A DNA stretch of 64,000 bases from Argyresthia goedartella (GCA_949825045.1 OX463809.1:3251501-3315500); one strand, 5' to 3'. Positions 21,232 to 29,678 are shown, counted from the stretch's first letter. Notes: a model not told the origin generated them from the letters alone. Numbers and translations: made by a program.

Positions 21232-22063
21232 CATATATATATATAGTTACACATAGGTAATCCATGTTCATGCGTCATGCGCCTGCGTCCATCTGCCACT
21301 CTTATCAGGGAAAGTTAAAGAAGTTAGTTTGATTACACAACACTAAAGAAAACTAGGTTTAAAAAAATAGTCCACACGACATGCCAAATTACCGAATATG
21401 TATGTACCTATAAGTTTTAGGTTGGTCGGAACAGAAGGTCCTATTAGTCAAGTTCGAAGTTCCAACATTCGTGTATGGAGGCATACCGTTTTTAAAAAAT
21501 CTTGATCTGCGGCCAGATGAAACCGATTTCCATCAATGGAGTAAATTATTGAAACTGATGTATGTAAATATGAATTTCTAAAACGATCCTTTACGAGAAA
21601 TCGGAGTTTAAAGTGCAAAAGTTGTTTTTGTCGACCTTTGAAGTCAGATTTCTCGATAATACTCTATCGATCGACACCCGTTTCATCGTTGGATGCAGAA
21701 ATCATGATTTTTCACAGTTTCAGTCTTCACAAAGTAAAGGCCCGGTGGCCCAAACTCAATTCAAACTTATTACGTCAGTGACACGGACGCTGCGGTGTCA
21801 CCCGGCCTTTTATTTTGTGAAGACTGTAGTATGCCAAAACTGTTACACGCCCTGACATTTTTTTGCAGTGTCTAAATTAGTTTTCATCAAGATTTCAGAT
21901 GGGGATTACAGCTGGACACGCAGATCTCACAACTTGTCCATCCAACTAATAAATGTTATTATTTGCAGATAATGTGCAGGTGAGACTGCAGGCAGCTGTG
22001 ATGGCGGTGCCTGCCTTCAACAATGAATGCTCCTCTCGCCTGAGGAACGTGCACGAACAGTAA
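2550..22063 (+). CDS. Adenylate kinase 8-like protein, C-terminal part (six exons)
   Basis: Coding exons are 2550-2763, 3306-3430, 3619-3710, 18135-18285, 19137-19224 and 21969-22063 (TAA at 22061). Junction phases are 1, 0, 2, 0 and 1 and all agree; the last 254 residues are covered. Adenylate kinases move phosphate between ATP and AMP. AK8 has two AK domains and is linked to cilia and flagella in other animals. This is domain two: P-loop GPRGSGRT, then GLVYVHF, DCVDQGWVLVGYP, TPPNRIIFLSV and an HPADQ...LDFY helix, in the order seen in vertebrate AK8. Oddities: the invariant P-loop lysine is arginine (CGG at 2715-2717), and the usual arginine after GYP is threonine, so catalysis may be weak or lost. 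Exon one opens in frame after an acceptor at 2548-2549, so earlier exons probably lie before the window. The third intron is 14.4 kb and full of transposons. Confidence 0.85.
2845..3213. repeat. MITE with about 45-bp terminal inverted repeats in AK8-like intron
   Basis: TATGTCACCGTAAGATAGTC and the following AAAACCGTTAGTT near 2849 are matched by the reverse complement of 3160-3212. Inside is a GC-rich hairpin module near 3010-3085 (AGGGCAAACACTGCGGTAGC...) that also occurs at 30917-30989. A half copy of the same element lies at 18020-18125. It contains no open frame and is a non-autonomous element. Confidence 0.75.
3753..3817 (-). repeat. 3' tail fragment of jockey-like LINE family
   Basis: GTCAAAGTCAAATTTC, then TTTATTACTGTAGATATTTTC and ATATACTTAGCAAACGTCAT. 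The same 3' end, in the same orientation, occurs at 37757, 50545 and 57130. Extremely 5'-truncated copy. Confidence 0.7.
3890..4125. repeat. GAATAGCACCT short repeats and an adjoining dispersed repeat
   Basis: Five copies of the core AATAGCACCT (one inverted as GGTGCTATTCGTGG) lie between 4014 and 4115. The inverted pair around 4060-4075 can form a hairpin. The part 3890-4000 (GGCGCGCCAAG-like segment and a GA dinucleotide run) resembles, in reverse, sequence near 53985-54090. Confidence 0.6.
4513..6719 (+). repeat. 5' LTR of the Gypsy element
   Basis: 2207 bp, TGTAATGG...GTTACA. It carries a TATA box and an arthropod initiator (see the promoter entry) and several short hairpins, for example CATAGTTCG/CGAACTATG at 6017-6042 and CGTCGT/ACGACG at 6306-6323. 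An 88-codon open frame without ATG (5245-5511) is present in both LTRs and is not considered a gene. Confidence 0.93.
5158..5196 (+). promoter_or_regulatory. LTR core promoter: TATA box and initiator
   Basis: TATAAAT at 5158-5164, followed about 34 bases later by TTCAGTC (5189-5195), the arthropod initiator form TCAGT. This predicts transcription start, and the U3/R border, near 5192. The same pair is at 12447 and 12481 in the 3' LTR. Confidence 0.7.
6726..6743 (+). other. Candidate primer binding site
   Basis: TGGTGCCGAGACC begins six bases after the 5' LTR. It resembles the complement of the 3' end of tRNA-Phe with one mismatch in the first 13 bases. The tRNA match is from memory. Confidence 0.4.
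6888..7946 (+). CDS. Gag of the Gypsy element
   Basis: 352 codons from ATG 6888 to TAG 7944-7946. Residues about 80-240 have the helical, charged make-up of a retrotransposon capsid, with a conserved-looking segment from FDGRSSENPMIF to FFASQLNSIYELTIPF. The C-terminus is an RG-rich tail (GRGYFRGRGR) in place of CCHC zinc knuckles, so RNA binding is probably through basic/RGG sequence. The gag protein would assemble virus-like particles in the cytoplasm. The frame is intact. The stop overlaps the pol frame, and the slippery heptamer A AAA AAC lies directly before it. Confidence 0.85.
   Translation: MAGRLRKTVSRVARDVSLSHTSEMASGQVTQLLSEIVNRLDSLERGSSTSNASRTSDRQTDRQELETFEQSVEKRQSCIVKMTQKLPTFDGRSSENPMIFLRDLKAYIKVSGDSSRALIWATDSLVGIAKVRMSIYRDSWRTYSDFEKDFREVFWGDNEQELIKQRFLTAKFDSKKGQSMEEFFASQLNSIYELTIPFTDTEKINTIFRQLPRDIQVAFFARKEPMTIRDAVDFLRHLERNVDGELSALQGSDTMNTNDVRRNSYMRGQYRAMRVNTIRYNAVSRRDNYNAGTKGRNEFGTRGRGYFRGRGRQPQASFKAIGFQSGNDVSDNTEAGQSSSDRNNAINQNSKN
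7937..7943 (+). promoter_or_regulatory. Putative -1 ribosomal frameshift site (A AAA AAC)
   Basis: In the gag frame the last codons read TCA AAA AAC TAG, so the heptamer A AAA AAC has the canonical X XXY YYZ phase and abuts the stop. A shift of -1 leads straight into the pol frame through AAA AAA CTA GTG. This would give a Gag-Pol fusion. I did not identify a downstream pseudoknot. Confidence 0.65.
7946..11409 (+). pseudogene. Pol of the Gypsy element, integrase disrupted
   Basis: Order of domains in the first open frame (7946-10651): aspartic protease with LIDSGS at about codon 112; reverse transcriptase with IDIKDAYFSIPL and the catalytic FVDDL near codon 448; RNase H with CDASA (about 596), the glutamate of SEQEMYA and RTDHKSL; and the integrase zinc domain (HIHEEIGH...CDICQ, about 810-850). 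The integrase core is then interrupted twice: a TAA at 10649-10651 in the otherwise continuing frame, and a one-base frame change near 10780. The last part, 10837-11409, is open and has YCPNSNSVERVNRE with the catalytic glutamate. There is no ATG of its own, so expression would need the frameshift at 7937. Family-level placement within Ty3/Gypsy is not attempted. Confidence 0.88.
11410..11803 (+). other. 3' noncoding region and polypurine tract of the Gypsy element
   Basis: A-rich run (about 11500-11530), AT-rich spacer, then GGGAGGGGGC (11794-11803) immediately before the 3' LTR, which is the expected plus-strand primer. Confidence 0.75.
11804..14008 (+). repeat. 3' LTR of the Gypsy element
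   Basis: 2205 bp, nearly identical to 4513-6719. Differences seen include GGGTTTTGGGTAGC for GGGTTTTGCGTAGC, a shorter A run, GAATGGCGG for GAACGGCGG, CTCAGCGTC for CTCATCGTC and CATTTTGGGAT for CATTTTAGGAT. TATA at 12447 and initiator near 12481. Confidence 0.93.
14009..14265. repeat. Dispersed repeat with an inverted repeat
   Basis: ATTAGGTTGCACT (near 14109) is matched by AGTGCAACCTAAT (near 14169). CTCTTAATATTACTCTCATT occurs twice, at about 14072 and 14092. The end segment CTCGAGTTTTAATG plus CCTCCATTATG and CAGTCACATAAACTA recurs at about 48465-48510. Confidence 0.5.
14640..14880 (-). pseudogene. Non-LTR retrotransposon RT fragment
   Basis: The minus-strand frame 14871-14659 reads GIRPVFTYASPAFAHC, then a scrambled stretch, then GAPWYLRNVDLHSDL. 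Both ends match the thumb region of jockey-type reverse transcriptases (RPVxTYASPxW...APWYVRNxDLHxDL). It has no catalytic part and is heavily decayed. Confidence 0.65.
14881..16440. other. Intronic DNA without a gene
   Basis: Part of the large AK8-like intron. I see AT-rich sequence, several GAACCGG-rich patches (about 15030-15060 and 16085-16335) that look like a low-copy repeat, and no convincing coding frame. Confidence 0.5.
16445..16790 (-). pseudogene. MULE-type transposase remnant
   Basis: On the minus strand the frame runs through YFKRRWFDQNEF, then EIRTTNHPERWYSKINRF and an alpha-helical end. This resembles the 'dYFe..W...RTNNxxEgwhxxlN' segment near the end of MULE (Mutator-like) transposases, often linked to FLYWCH zinc fingers in insects. 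Only about 100 codons remain, and no DDE residues can be placed. The identification is by pattern only. Confidence 0.45.
16791..18019. other. Intronic DNA without a gene
   Basis: 17210-17760 is G-rich on the plus strand (runs of seven or eight G near 17418 and 17729). Its open frame on the minus strand (17515-17306) is proline-rich and matches nothing I know. Confidence 0.4.
18020..18125 (+). repeat. Half copy of the 2845-3213 MITE, abutting AK8-like exon 4
   Basis: TATATGTCTCCGTAAGATTC, TCAAAACTGTTAGTT and GTAAACTGTACCATACTG parallel 2848-2925. It stops just before the acceptor AG at 18133-18134, so the repeat seems to supply sequence next to the 3' splice site. Confidence 0.6.
18517..18784 (+). 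repeat. About 270-bp dispersed repeat, copy 1
   Basis: From GGCTTATGTTTAAACGATTA to GGTGATCATTATTTTTGTTA. Very similar to 30727-31064, but without the 73-bp hairpin block present there. Confidence 0.8.
19318..19583 (+). repeat. tRNA-derived SINE
   Basis: A box TAGCCTAGCGG (19332-19342) and a perfect B box GGTTCGAATCC (19376-19386) with tRNA-like spacing, followed by a non-tRNA body (TTTGTGGGGTAAGCATGAAT...ATTGTGTAAGATTATCC) and an AT microsatellite tail. The layout is that of lepidopteran SINEs. The tRNA part cannot be folded as a full tRNA, so it is not a tRNA gene. Confidence 0.75.
19584..21167 (-). mobile_element. Tc1-type DNA transposon, structurally complete
   Basis: Terminal inverted repeats begin CTACTCAAAAGAAAATA and agree at 27 of 28 positions over the first 28 bases (left 19584, right ending 21167). 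Each end is flanked by TA. One open transposase frame lies between. It inserted into the AT tail of the SINE at 19318-19583, and an (AT)n run of about 60 bp follows on the right. All of this is in the last AK8-like intron. An intact frame and matching ends suggest a young copy. Confidence 0.92.
19833..20891 (-). CDS. Tc1-family transposase (DD34E)
   Basis: 352 codons. The first ATG in the frame is at 20891-20889 (MPRQRRHMD); the frame is open three codons further with a TTG. Two helix-turn-helix-like units fill residues about 8-115 (ATRAVTLIAEGHSQRSVAF, and a paired-like second unit), for binding the inverted repeats. The catalytic core has FTDEC (first D), MHDNARPH (second D) and NPIEHMW (E), with 34 residues between the second D and the E, so DD34E. 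GRPR-like basic residues (RRPGSGR) link the two DNA-binding units. It would cut and paste the element in the nucleus at TA sites. The frame has no stop or shift, and its length is normal for Tc1. Confidence 0.93.
   Translation of the reverse strand: MPRQRRHMDTITATRAVTLIAEGHSQRSVAFSLGFSRRAIQNVWDRFQETGSVARRPGSGRVRATTAQEDRYIRLSARRERSVTARKLQNRLRLTTGTRVSDQTIRNRLHEDQQRSRRRVVRIPLSRVQRGNRSFCREHSYWSMNQWGMVLFTDECKVKLCSDDRRIRVWRRQGERFSDVCIKEIDRFGGPSVMVWAGISLQGKTELVFLKQGTVTAQRYIDEVIRPHVIPFSQRVGPGFWLMHDNARPHTARATHTVLDDSHIRVLPWPAYSPDLNPIEHMWDQLKRRVREHEQEVHNQQQLMDALKRAWEEIPDENIRNLIESMHSRLQECENRRGGHTIYCLHLPLLNH
21168..21245. repeat. (AT)n microsatellite
   Basis: Almost pure TA dinucleotides right after the Tc1 element, continuing the SINE tail. 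Confidence 0.9.
21246..21968. repeat. Remainder of the last AK8-like intron, with a small inverted repeat
   Basis: CAGTCTTCACAAAGTAAAGG (about 21720) and CCTTTTATTTTGTGAAGACTG (about 21807) are inverted copies around a roughly 60-bp loop, possibly a MITE. The 80-codon frame crossing it has no known match. Confidence 0.5.
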
Positions 22064-22201
22064 CACGGCCATATGTCAATTCTTACTTTATAATTATAAT
22101 CACGTCCAATTATTTTAGGTATACTTAAATACCTACTTTACTATTTGATGTTATGCTGAATGGTCTTGATATAAAATGCCCAACTCTTCATAGAAAAATG
22201 T

Positions 22202-22207
22202 TTTATT
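22202..22207 (-). terminator. Candidate BiP polyadenylation signal
   Basis: AATAAA on the minus strand, about 600 bases after the BiP stop. It lies about 140 bases from the AK8-like stop, so the convergent transcripts end close together. The plus-strand AATAAA nearest the AK8-like stop is near 22627, inside the BiP 3' UTR. Confidence 0.45.
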
Positions 22208-22812
22208 CATGTACTTCTCCGATTCTCAATTAAAATAATTAAATTACTATTTAATTAATTCTGCTAATTAAGAACTAACATTGCAGTCTCACAAATAATT
22301 ACAAGAACTCTTGAGGTAGTCTCCAGAACGTATTGAGACTAGCGGGTTGGCTCGGCATCACATGATGACTCAACTCTTCGAGGAAGACCTTAACGACCGG
22401 GCCGACCCGCACAAAATGTTATAGCTTCCATTCACACGACACTAGATATTCTAATAAGTATATTCCTAGAAATGCATCAATTTTTACAATAACTGAGTAC
22501 AGTATAAACAGACGGTCATTCATCTCATCCACGCGGGCATGCGACGCGGCAGAGCGCGATCAGATCTCGACCCTGCACCGACACGCGTGCCGGCGCGGCG
22601 CCGCGTCACACGGCACACACTCACACACACACACCCAATAAATATACACAACACGAGCTAAAACACTTCGTATCTGGTGTGAGCCCAATACCCGCGAGCG
22701 GGGCAGGGTAGCCTGTCCGCTCGCGCGCACTGGGCGGGGACCTGGAGATCATGATGGGGTATGATCACACGACTTGTCTTCAGTTACAGTCCGCCTACAG
22801 CTCGCCGGCTGG

Positions 22813-25800
22813 TTACAACTCGTCCTTGAAGTCCTCGTCGTCGGGCCCGGCGCCGGGAGGTGGCGGACCCCCCTGGCCCTGGTACAGCTTCGCGATGATC
22901 GGCTGCACGATGTCCTCGACCGTCTTCTTCTGCTTCTTGTACTCCTCGGCCTCGACGTCCTGGTTGTCCTCGAGCCATTTGATCGCGGCGTCGATCGCCT
23001 CCTCCATCTTGGTCTTTTCGTCATCAGTGAGCTGATGACAAGAGAAAACTTAGGTTATTCGAGTGGTCACCGGGACTTAAATGGAAAATCAAAAGAAGAG
23101 AGTTTAATGAACCGAGGGAAATAATTAAAATAGAGACTGGCCCTCTAATTCAAATTGCTTAGAACAAGAGCAACCCCATCATACAGTTAAAGTAGATGTG
23201 ATGAGCTACACACCTTAGCACCGAGCTTCTCCTTGTCCTGCAGCTGGTTCTTGATGGAGTATGCGTAGCTCTCGAGCTCGTTCCTGGCCTCGACGCGCTC
23301 CTTCAGCTTCTTGTCGTCGTCGGCGAACTTCTCTGCGTCCTTGATCATGCGCTCGATGTCCTCGGGCGTGAGGCGGTTCTGGTCATTGGTGATGACGATC
23401 TTCTCGCGGTTGCCGGTGCCCTTGTCCTCGGCAGACACCTGCAGGATGCCGTTGGCGTCGATTTCGAAGGTGACCTCAATCTGCGGGATGCCGCGCGGCG
23501 CCGGCGGTATGCCGGTCAGGTCGAACTTGCCGAGCAGGTGGTTGTCCTTAGTCATGGGCCGCTCGCCCTCGTACACCTGGATGGTGACGGTGTGCTGGTT
23601 GTCGCTTGCGGTGGAGAAGATCTGCGATTTCTTGGTGGGGATGACGGTGTTGCGCGGGATGAGCTTGGTCATGACGCCGCCGACGGTCTCGATGCCCATG
23701 GTGAGCGGGTTCACGTCCAGCAGCACGATCGCGTCCGTGTCCTGCTCGCCGGAGAGCACGCCGGCCTGCACCGCCGCGCCGTACGCCACCGCCTCGTCGG
23801 GGTTGATGCCGCGCGACGGCTCCTTGCCGTTGAAGAACTCCTTCACGAGCTGCTGCACCTTGGGGATACGCGTGGAGCCGCCAACCAGCACGATCTCGTC
23901 CACGTCCTTCTTGTTCATGTCGGCGTCCTCGAGCACCTTCTGCACCGGCTTCAGCGTCGAGCGGAACAGGTCCATGTTGAGCTCCTCGAACTTGGCGCGC
24001 GTGAGGGTCTCGGAGAAGTCGTCGCCCTCGAAGAAGGACTCAATCTCGATCTTGACCTGGTGGCTGGAGGAGAGCGCGCGCTTCGCTTTCTCTACTTCGC
24101 GACGCAGTTTCTGCACGGCGCGGTTGTCCTTCCTGATGTCCTTGCCCTTCTTCTTCTTGTACAGCTTAATGAAGTGCTCCATGACGCGCTGGTCGAAGTC
24201 CTCGCCTCCGAGATGGGTGTCTCCGTTGGTGGCGACCACTTCGAATACTCCGTTGTCGATGGTGAGCAGCGACACATCGAAGGTGCCACCTCCCAGATCG
24301 AACACGAGCACGTTCTTTTCCCCATCCTTCTTGTCGAGACCGTACGCGATGGCGGCGGCGGTGGGCTCGTTGATGATTCTCATAACGTTGAGTCCGGCGA
24401 TGACACCAGCGTCCTTGGTGGCCTGACGCTGGGCGTCGTTGAAGTAGGCCGGAACGGTGACGACGGCGTGGGTGACCTTCTTACCGAGGTAGGCTTCAGC
24501 GGTTTCTTTCATCTTGATGAGAACCATGGCAGAGATCTCTTCAGGTGCGAAAGTCTTGTCGCCAGCTGGGCCAGTGCTGACAGTGACATGGGGCTTGCTG
24601 TTCTTTTCTACAACCTTGAAGGGGAAGAATTTCACGTCATGCTGTACGGTGCTGTCAGTCCATTCGCGACCGATGAGCCGCTTGGCGTCGAACACTGTGT
24701 TCTCTGGGTTGGTGGTCAGCTGGTTCTTGGCGGCGTCACCAATGAGACGCTCGCCTTCACTAGTGAAGGCCACGTAGGAGGGAGTAATACGATTTCCCTG
24801 GTCGTTGGCAATGATTTCCACACGCCCGTTCTTGTATACACCAACACTGTTGACAAAAAGAAAAATATTAATTTCATACCCACAGAGACAACTAAATTAA
24901 GGTACACTTTTATTACAATCCATTTACGAGTCAGTCGTCATCTGGCAACAAAGAAATGTTCTCTGTTCTGTTTGATAAAACTTATTTTTTTTGTAGCCAA
25001 CTCGCGCCTAAGTGACAATCTTGAGGTAGTTATACAGTCAATACAAAAACTTCTTTTAATATTTATTAGTAGTAAATTTTCTACTCTAAAAAGAAAACAT
25101 TTTGTATGCATTATTTAAATTATAAGTACCTAAAATCAATCAACAATATCACAATGTTTGAAGAATCTGGCTTATTATTTTATTATACATGTAGAATATA
25201 TTTTTATGTTAGACTTAACGACAACCAAAAGTAAAAAAAAAAAAAAAAATGTACATAGCAACAATAAATTGCCTTTTTTTCTACTAATGCTCCAGGACCA
25301 ACCAGAAACTTTAATACATTCGAGTCTCAACTAAAGACCTGCCACATGGCAGGCAACATGCTGGTTGCAAGTCACCAGCAATTCGCCGACAAGCGGCTAC
25401 ACGGCACATAACAAGCTAACAGCCAACCAATGTTGTCAACTGCACTGAAATTAAGGTAAACGTCCATATGTTAACGTCGTCCATGGTATGACTGTGCCAT
25501 AAAGTTGACGATCCCGCGCCATTTCCGTGATCGGCGACAAGCTTCTACACGGCTGACAACAAGCTCACTACAAGCTGAGGGGTCATTCAAGTATATGCAA
25601 GCACCAAAGTGTGGTTGGGGGAGGATTATTGCTTAGGGGCCGTACGTAGAAAACGTCATCGATTTTTGACGTTTTTAACCCCCTCTTACAATAATCCTAG
25701 TCATTATTAATTGTAGAAAAAAAATAAGTTTAACATTTAAAACAGCCATACATTAAATTTGTTATTAACTTTATTTTTCGTTAATTTTTTTCAAAACTTC

Positions 25801-28800
25801 ATCATTTCCTGTACTATTTGTGTTCTTCAATGATAGTGTTAATCAAAGTCAAAGGCATTTATTTATAATCAATAAATGTCAGCTGGATTTGATGGTGACA
25901 TAAACATAGATTTAACAATTATTTAATTGAAGTGATTAATTAGATGCCAAAGCATTATTATTAGTATTATTAGAAGTAATGTCACAGAGTGGTTTAATTT
26001 GGTCTATAAAGTTATTATTAAAGGCTATTTTCGCGTGATTTGTTAAAAAATGACCATTTAATTTATCGCAATTAATACTGTCTTTAGGTATGTGATTCTT
26101 TGTGTTGTTAATAATTTTCCAAACCGCTTGGCTTTTGTTGGATGATGTTTTGATGTTATAATCATTTTGCGCCTTTTGTGACGAAACAATCACTCTCGTT
26201 AGGCGTTTGGAGTACTGCTTAAATAAATGTTTGTTGGTAGAGCTTGGATTCAGTCTAAAATCCTACAGAAGTTTTCATTTCCTTTTGCTATGCCTTTTGA
26301 TATCCATTTTGTTTTCTTAGTTGTTATATTTACTTTAATTCTATTCAAAGGGAAACATAGTGAGTATCATGGAAACAATTAAATGCTTCATTGGGTTTGT
26401 TGCTGTCATATACATCACTAAAACTAAGCTGACCAAGGTGGGTTTGAAATTTTTGTTCACCTCGCTTACATCAAGTTGCATTATAAAATAGTGTGTCAGA
26501 GAGCAAAACTTTTTCATGAGTAAACCGCTGTGTGGTCAAGATAGGCAGGAAGAGATAGGTAGAAAAACCATTATAGTATTTAGATTTAATTCTTTTTCAA
26601 CTGACTGTACTTTGTATGTGGGTGGGAGTTGGCGACAACAAATAGGTTTATTCCAACAGGGTCAACTCAATCCCATTCTCACATTGGTTGTAGTTTTAGT
26701 TACTGCTGGAACTATGAATTTAGGTGCGGTACAGAATCTTTCGACATCCTTCAGACAAACTTGTTTCAGTACAGATTCAGTACCGAGTGAACAAGCGCCT
26801 CTGCACAGAATCCATACAGAATGGTCGGCCTCTCTCCTGTCTCGTCTCCCCAGGCTCAAGCTCTGCTGGAAGCCTCAATATCACTTACATACACTCACTC
26901 AATCACACTTAGTGGCAATAGTGAAAGGCAGTTTTCCTTATCTACTCTGTTGGTGTGATTTGTTAATGTACTTTTCTTATCTAACTTTGAATGTGATATC
27001 AATAATAATTGCATAAGCCAAGAACATTCTACAATTAATTAGCAAAACTAAAAGGCAGATTTATCTATAGAACTAAGTAAATATGTTAAGTAGGTTAAGT
27101 ATATGTGGTAAGTAAAAGCAATATTTTAAATATATTTAAAATAGGGAAATAATAAAGAGAGTGAATAAAAAACTAATTGAGTGACTGACTATAAACTACT
27201 AAAAATACAAAATTACTGAATGGCGCGATAAAACCACTAATTGGTCTAGCCAATGCTTATTGGCTAAATAAAGACTGACTGGGTGAAGATGTGAGCCATG
27301 GTAGATGAAGGATAAAGGGGATGAACAAAAGTTGGGTTGAACATTTAAGACCAACAAAATCCAATGCTCAATTGGGTTTTCAAGCTGCTGTTTCTCAGAT
27401 GTCTAGTCACGGAATTCAGTATTTTGTCAAGACAAAATCATTATTTCTAGTTAACCTCAGTTTTTTGTGCTATTGAGTTATTTTGTCAGGCATCTCTAAA
27501 TCTGTATTTTTGTCAATCAATAACTGGTTTTATGGGCATATATTTAAATAGGTAGTATTTAAATGTGTGCTTTGGGTGAACTCTTATACATTATTCCTTT
27601 GATGTTCCCATCCTAACCTAAAATTTAACCATCCTAAAGGGCTATATTAGGTACATGATTCAGTACTATTTTGAAGAATAGTACCTATAGTGTCATGTAA
27701 AGTTTAAACTATCTTCTCTCTACCAAATACAGATTAGATATTAAGGGCCTTACCACAAAAAAGTAAACTACTGATCAACACTTATTTAAAAACAAAAATG
27801 TATGGGATTGACGTTTGTTTTGAGGTTTACCTCTGGAATGTCCCTGTACAGCGAATCTCGTGGACCCTAACGCGTCCAAGGTTCTGGCGAAAATAAACTT
27901 TCAATCGACTTGCGTTAGGAATTTGATAAGTTTGTTAGGTTATTTTATTAGTTTCCTAACATGTTATGTACCATAATAAAGTTTATGAAATTACCTATCT
28001 TGTGATGTATAGTACTCACATGTGATAATAAAGTTGATAAGGCTTTTCATCGATTGTTTGCAGAATCCATTATTTGACACTGACACCTCTAATTATATTT
28101 CGTTCTTACGGGCCAAACACAAAACTTACACTATTTTCCATTTATCACATCACCACTATTAATTTCTCCAGCGATAAGATGTATTATTTTATTACAAAAC
28201 ACAGTAATTACTTCACAATAAATAAATATTGACAAACATAAAATGTAAGTCTGCCGCCGGTCGCCTGCTCAAAATGGCGACATGGCTTGGTATTTTATTT
28301 ATTTTGATAAATAGGCTGTCTCAATGTCAGTTCCAATCATATCACACGGTTGCCAACTAAATTACTCATAATCTAAGACTACTTCCGGGAACGTTCTGAA
28401 ACTTGGTGAATATTCATAAAACGTCGAAGTTTGCAATACTTTCTATGCGCTTATGCAGCGCACAGGACGCTAGCCGCCCAAAAAAGTTATGCGCTAGACG
28501 TTTGACGGGTTAAACACTGTTTAACATTTTTTGTGGTAAGACAGCAAGTTTTATTCACATCTTAGGCCTAAGGATACAAGGAAGCTTTAACCCCTCATCT
28601 GTCATCATATTAATCTAGCTCAGCAACAAGATGAGACAACCTGACCTGACCTGACCCTGACTCCTGAATCCTGACCAATATTCCAAAATTGGAATGAATA
28701 ATGAGTTTAGGGAATAGAGATCAATCTACTCACCAAGAGTATGTGGTTCCCAAGTCAATACCGATGACGGTGCCGAGGTCCCTTTCTTTCTCCTTCTTGT

Positions 28801-28855
28801 CATCAGCCACCACGAGTGCGACCACGCAAGCCAACGCGAGCAGACTCCACCGCAT
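22813..28855 (-). CDS. Hsc70-3: BiP/GRP78, ER Hsp70 chaperone (Hsc70-3)
   Basis: Three coding exons: 28855-28734, 24846-23214 and 23031-22813, total 657 codons, with phases agreeing (TG|T for a cysteine, then phase 0). The ATG at 28855 has the context CAAAATG and starts a hydrophobic signal peptide ([17 protein letters not shown]). ATPase domain: [34 protein letters not shown]. Substrate domain from about residue 420, then a lid, and the C-terminal KDEL for retention in the ER. BiP binds unfolded proteins in the ER lumen using ATP and controls the unfolded protein response. All motifs and the length are normal, so the gene looks functional. The second intron (3.9 kb) splits the ATPase phosphate-loop codon and holds repeats. 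Confidence 0.97.
23032..23213 (-). other. Last BiP intron
   Basis: Donor GTGTGT after GCTAAG and acceptor TCATCAG before CTCACT. 182 bases, AT-rich, no features. Confidence 0.85.
24847..25335. other. BiP intron 2, proximal part without features
   Basis: AT-rich; an A run near 25232. The long plus-strand frame reaching to 25118 is the antisense shadow of BiP. Confidence 0.6.
25336..25640 (+). repeat. Dispersed foldback-like repeat, copy 1 of 3
   Basis: GCCGACAAGCGGCTACACGGC, AACAAGCT and GTTGTCAACTGCACTGAAAT recur in reverse at 31290-31420 and partly at 30440-30560. The second half (GGCGACAAGCTTCTACACGG...ACCAAAGTGTGG) repeats the first in a diverged form. No coding potential. Confidence 0.65.
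25840..26480 (-). pseudogene. LINE fragment related to the 40.8-44.9 kb element
   Basis: The minus frame 26193-25936 ([20 protein letters not shown]...) parallels the linker of the + strand LINE near 42830-43030 (QKSQNEYQIKTSTNKSKATW). Further 5', [19 protein letters not shown] parallels its SSLSFSEVFNSNDANEAF. Frameshifts and stops separate the pieces. Confidence 0.8.
26481..28733. other. BiP intron 2, distal part without recognised genes
   Basis: AT-rich. The 166-codon plus-strand frame 26516-27016 lacks any family resemblance and has no splice or codon support, so it is left out. Confidence 0.5.
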
Positions 28856-29544
28856 TTTGACGATCATGCAACTGCCAGGTTTGAGAACTGAAACAATTAG
28901 AGAACCAGTTAGAAGTTGCCACACAAGCACACGGCAATCACAGCAGGTTCAATGAACATCGAGTCAAGGCCACGTACAATGGTTGAAAGACACGTCACCC
29001 GTCCGCCGGCCACACGTAATCTCCGCGAAACAGAAAGGAATTGAATTGATAAGTGAATATAACGGGATGGAATGACAACGGTACATTCGGCAAGTGGGTC
29101 GTGTCTACCGGAACGAAGTAGGTTGGCCGCGCCGCGCCGCCGCCGCCGCGCGCTAGCTGGCTCGAGAAATTTCCGATGACGTTACATACCACCAGGCCCA
29201 AAGGGCTTTGAATGAATCTTCAGGAGTTTCTAGTTTGAATTTACTGGAAAAGGGCAAGAAAATATCTTTCACGATCAGTTTCAAGTATTGACTGCTTGTA
29301 ATTGGAGCGAATTGATCAATATCAAAAATCTAAAGATAGGTTAGATATATTTTATTGACCGCGGAACCCTATTGATTTCTGAGATAAGCAAAGGAGATAC
29401 TTACCAATTGCTGATAAATCCTTTGGGGTCAAAACTTCGAGGAAAGGCTTTCACAGCCACGTTAACAACACTTGAATGAAACACTGATTGAATTGAATTC
29501 CCAAACTACAAAGCTCTATCACGTTTGATTTTACAAGGTAAACT
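28856..29544 (-). other. BiP 5' UTR exons and first intron
   Basis: Noncoding exon about 29544-29405, ending at a strong donor (TTG|GTAAGT). The acceptor TTTCAG is before 28887, and the rest of the leader (28887-28856) adjoins the ATG. The intron includes a GCC-rich tract (29128-29158) and AGAAATTTCC, which fits a two-unit heat-shock element (near 29164-29173). Boundaries are inferred from splice signals. Confidence 0.65.
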
Positions 29545-29576
29545 GAAGTTTCGCACGCCGCCGCGGCTATTATTTA
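29544..29576 (-). promoter_or_regulatory. BiP core promoter
   Basis: On the minus strand, TAAATAA (29576-29570) is a TATA-like box, followed by TTCAGTT (29547-29541), an arthropod initiator, placing the start near 29544 with a spacing of about 32 bases. Confidence 0.6.
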
Positions 29577-29590
29577 GCGCTGTTCTAGAT

Positions 29591-29609
29591 CGTGGACCAA
29601 CGCGATTGG
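29591..29609 (-). promoter_or_regulatory. ER stress response element (ERSE), perfect match
   Basis: On the plus strand CGTGG, nine bases, ATTGG; on the gene's strand CCAAT-N9-CCACG, the exact ERSE consensus bound by NF-Y with ATF6/XBP1 in animals. It lies about 50-65 bases upstream of the inferred start, the usual place. Confidence 0.85.
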
Positions 29610-29678
29610 TCGGGATCATGATGACGTTTTGGATGGGCGTCGCTGATTGGTCCAGGTGTACGGATCTGGCTCAACGCT

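Noticed and set aside
23538..25118. 526-codon plus-strand open frame
   Set aside because: Antisense shadow of the GC-biased BiP exon; the composition (runs of L, V, H, D) reflects the complementary strand.
26516..27016. 166-codon plus-strand frame in a BiP intron
   Set aside because: No recognisable domain, not conserved in appearance, no splice support; likely chance in AT-rich DNA.
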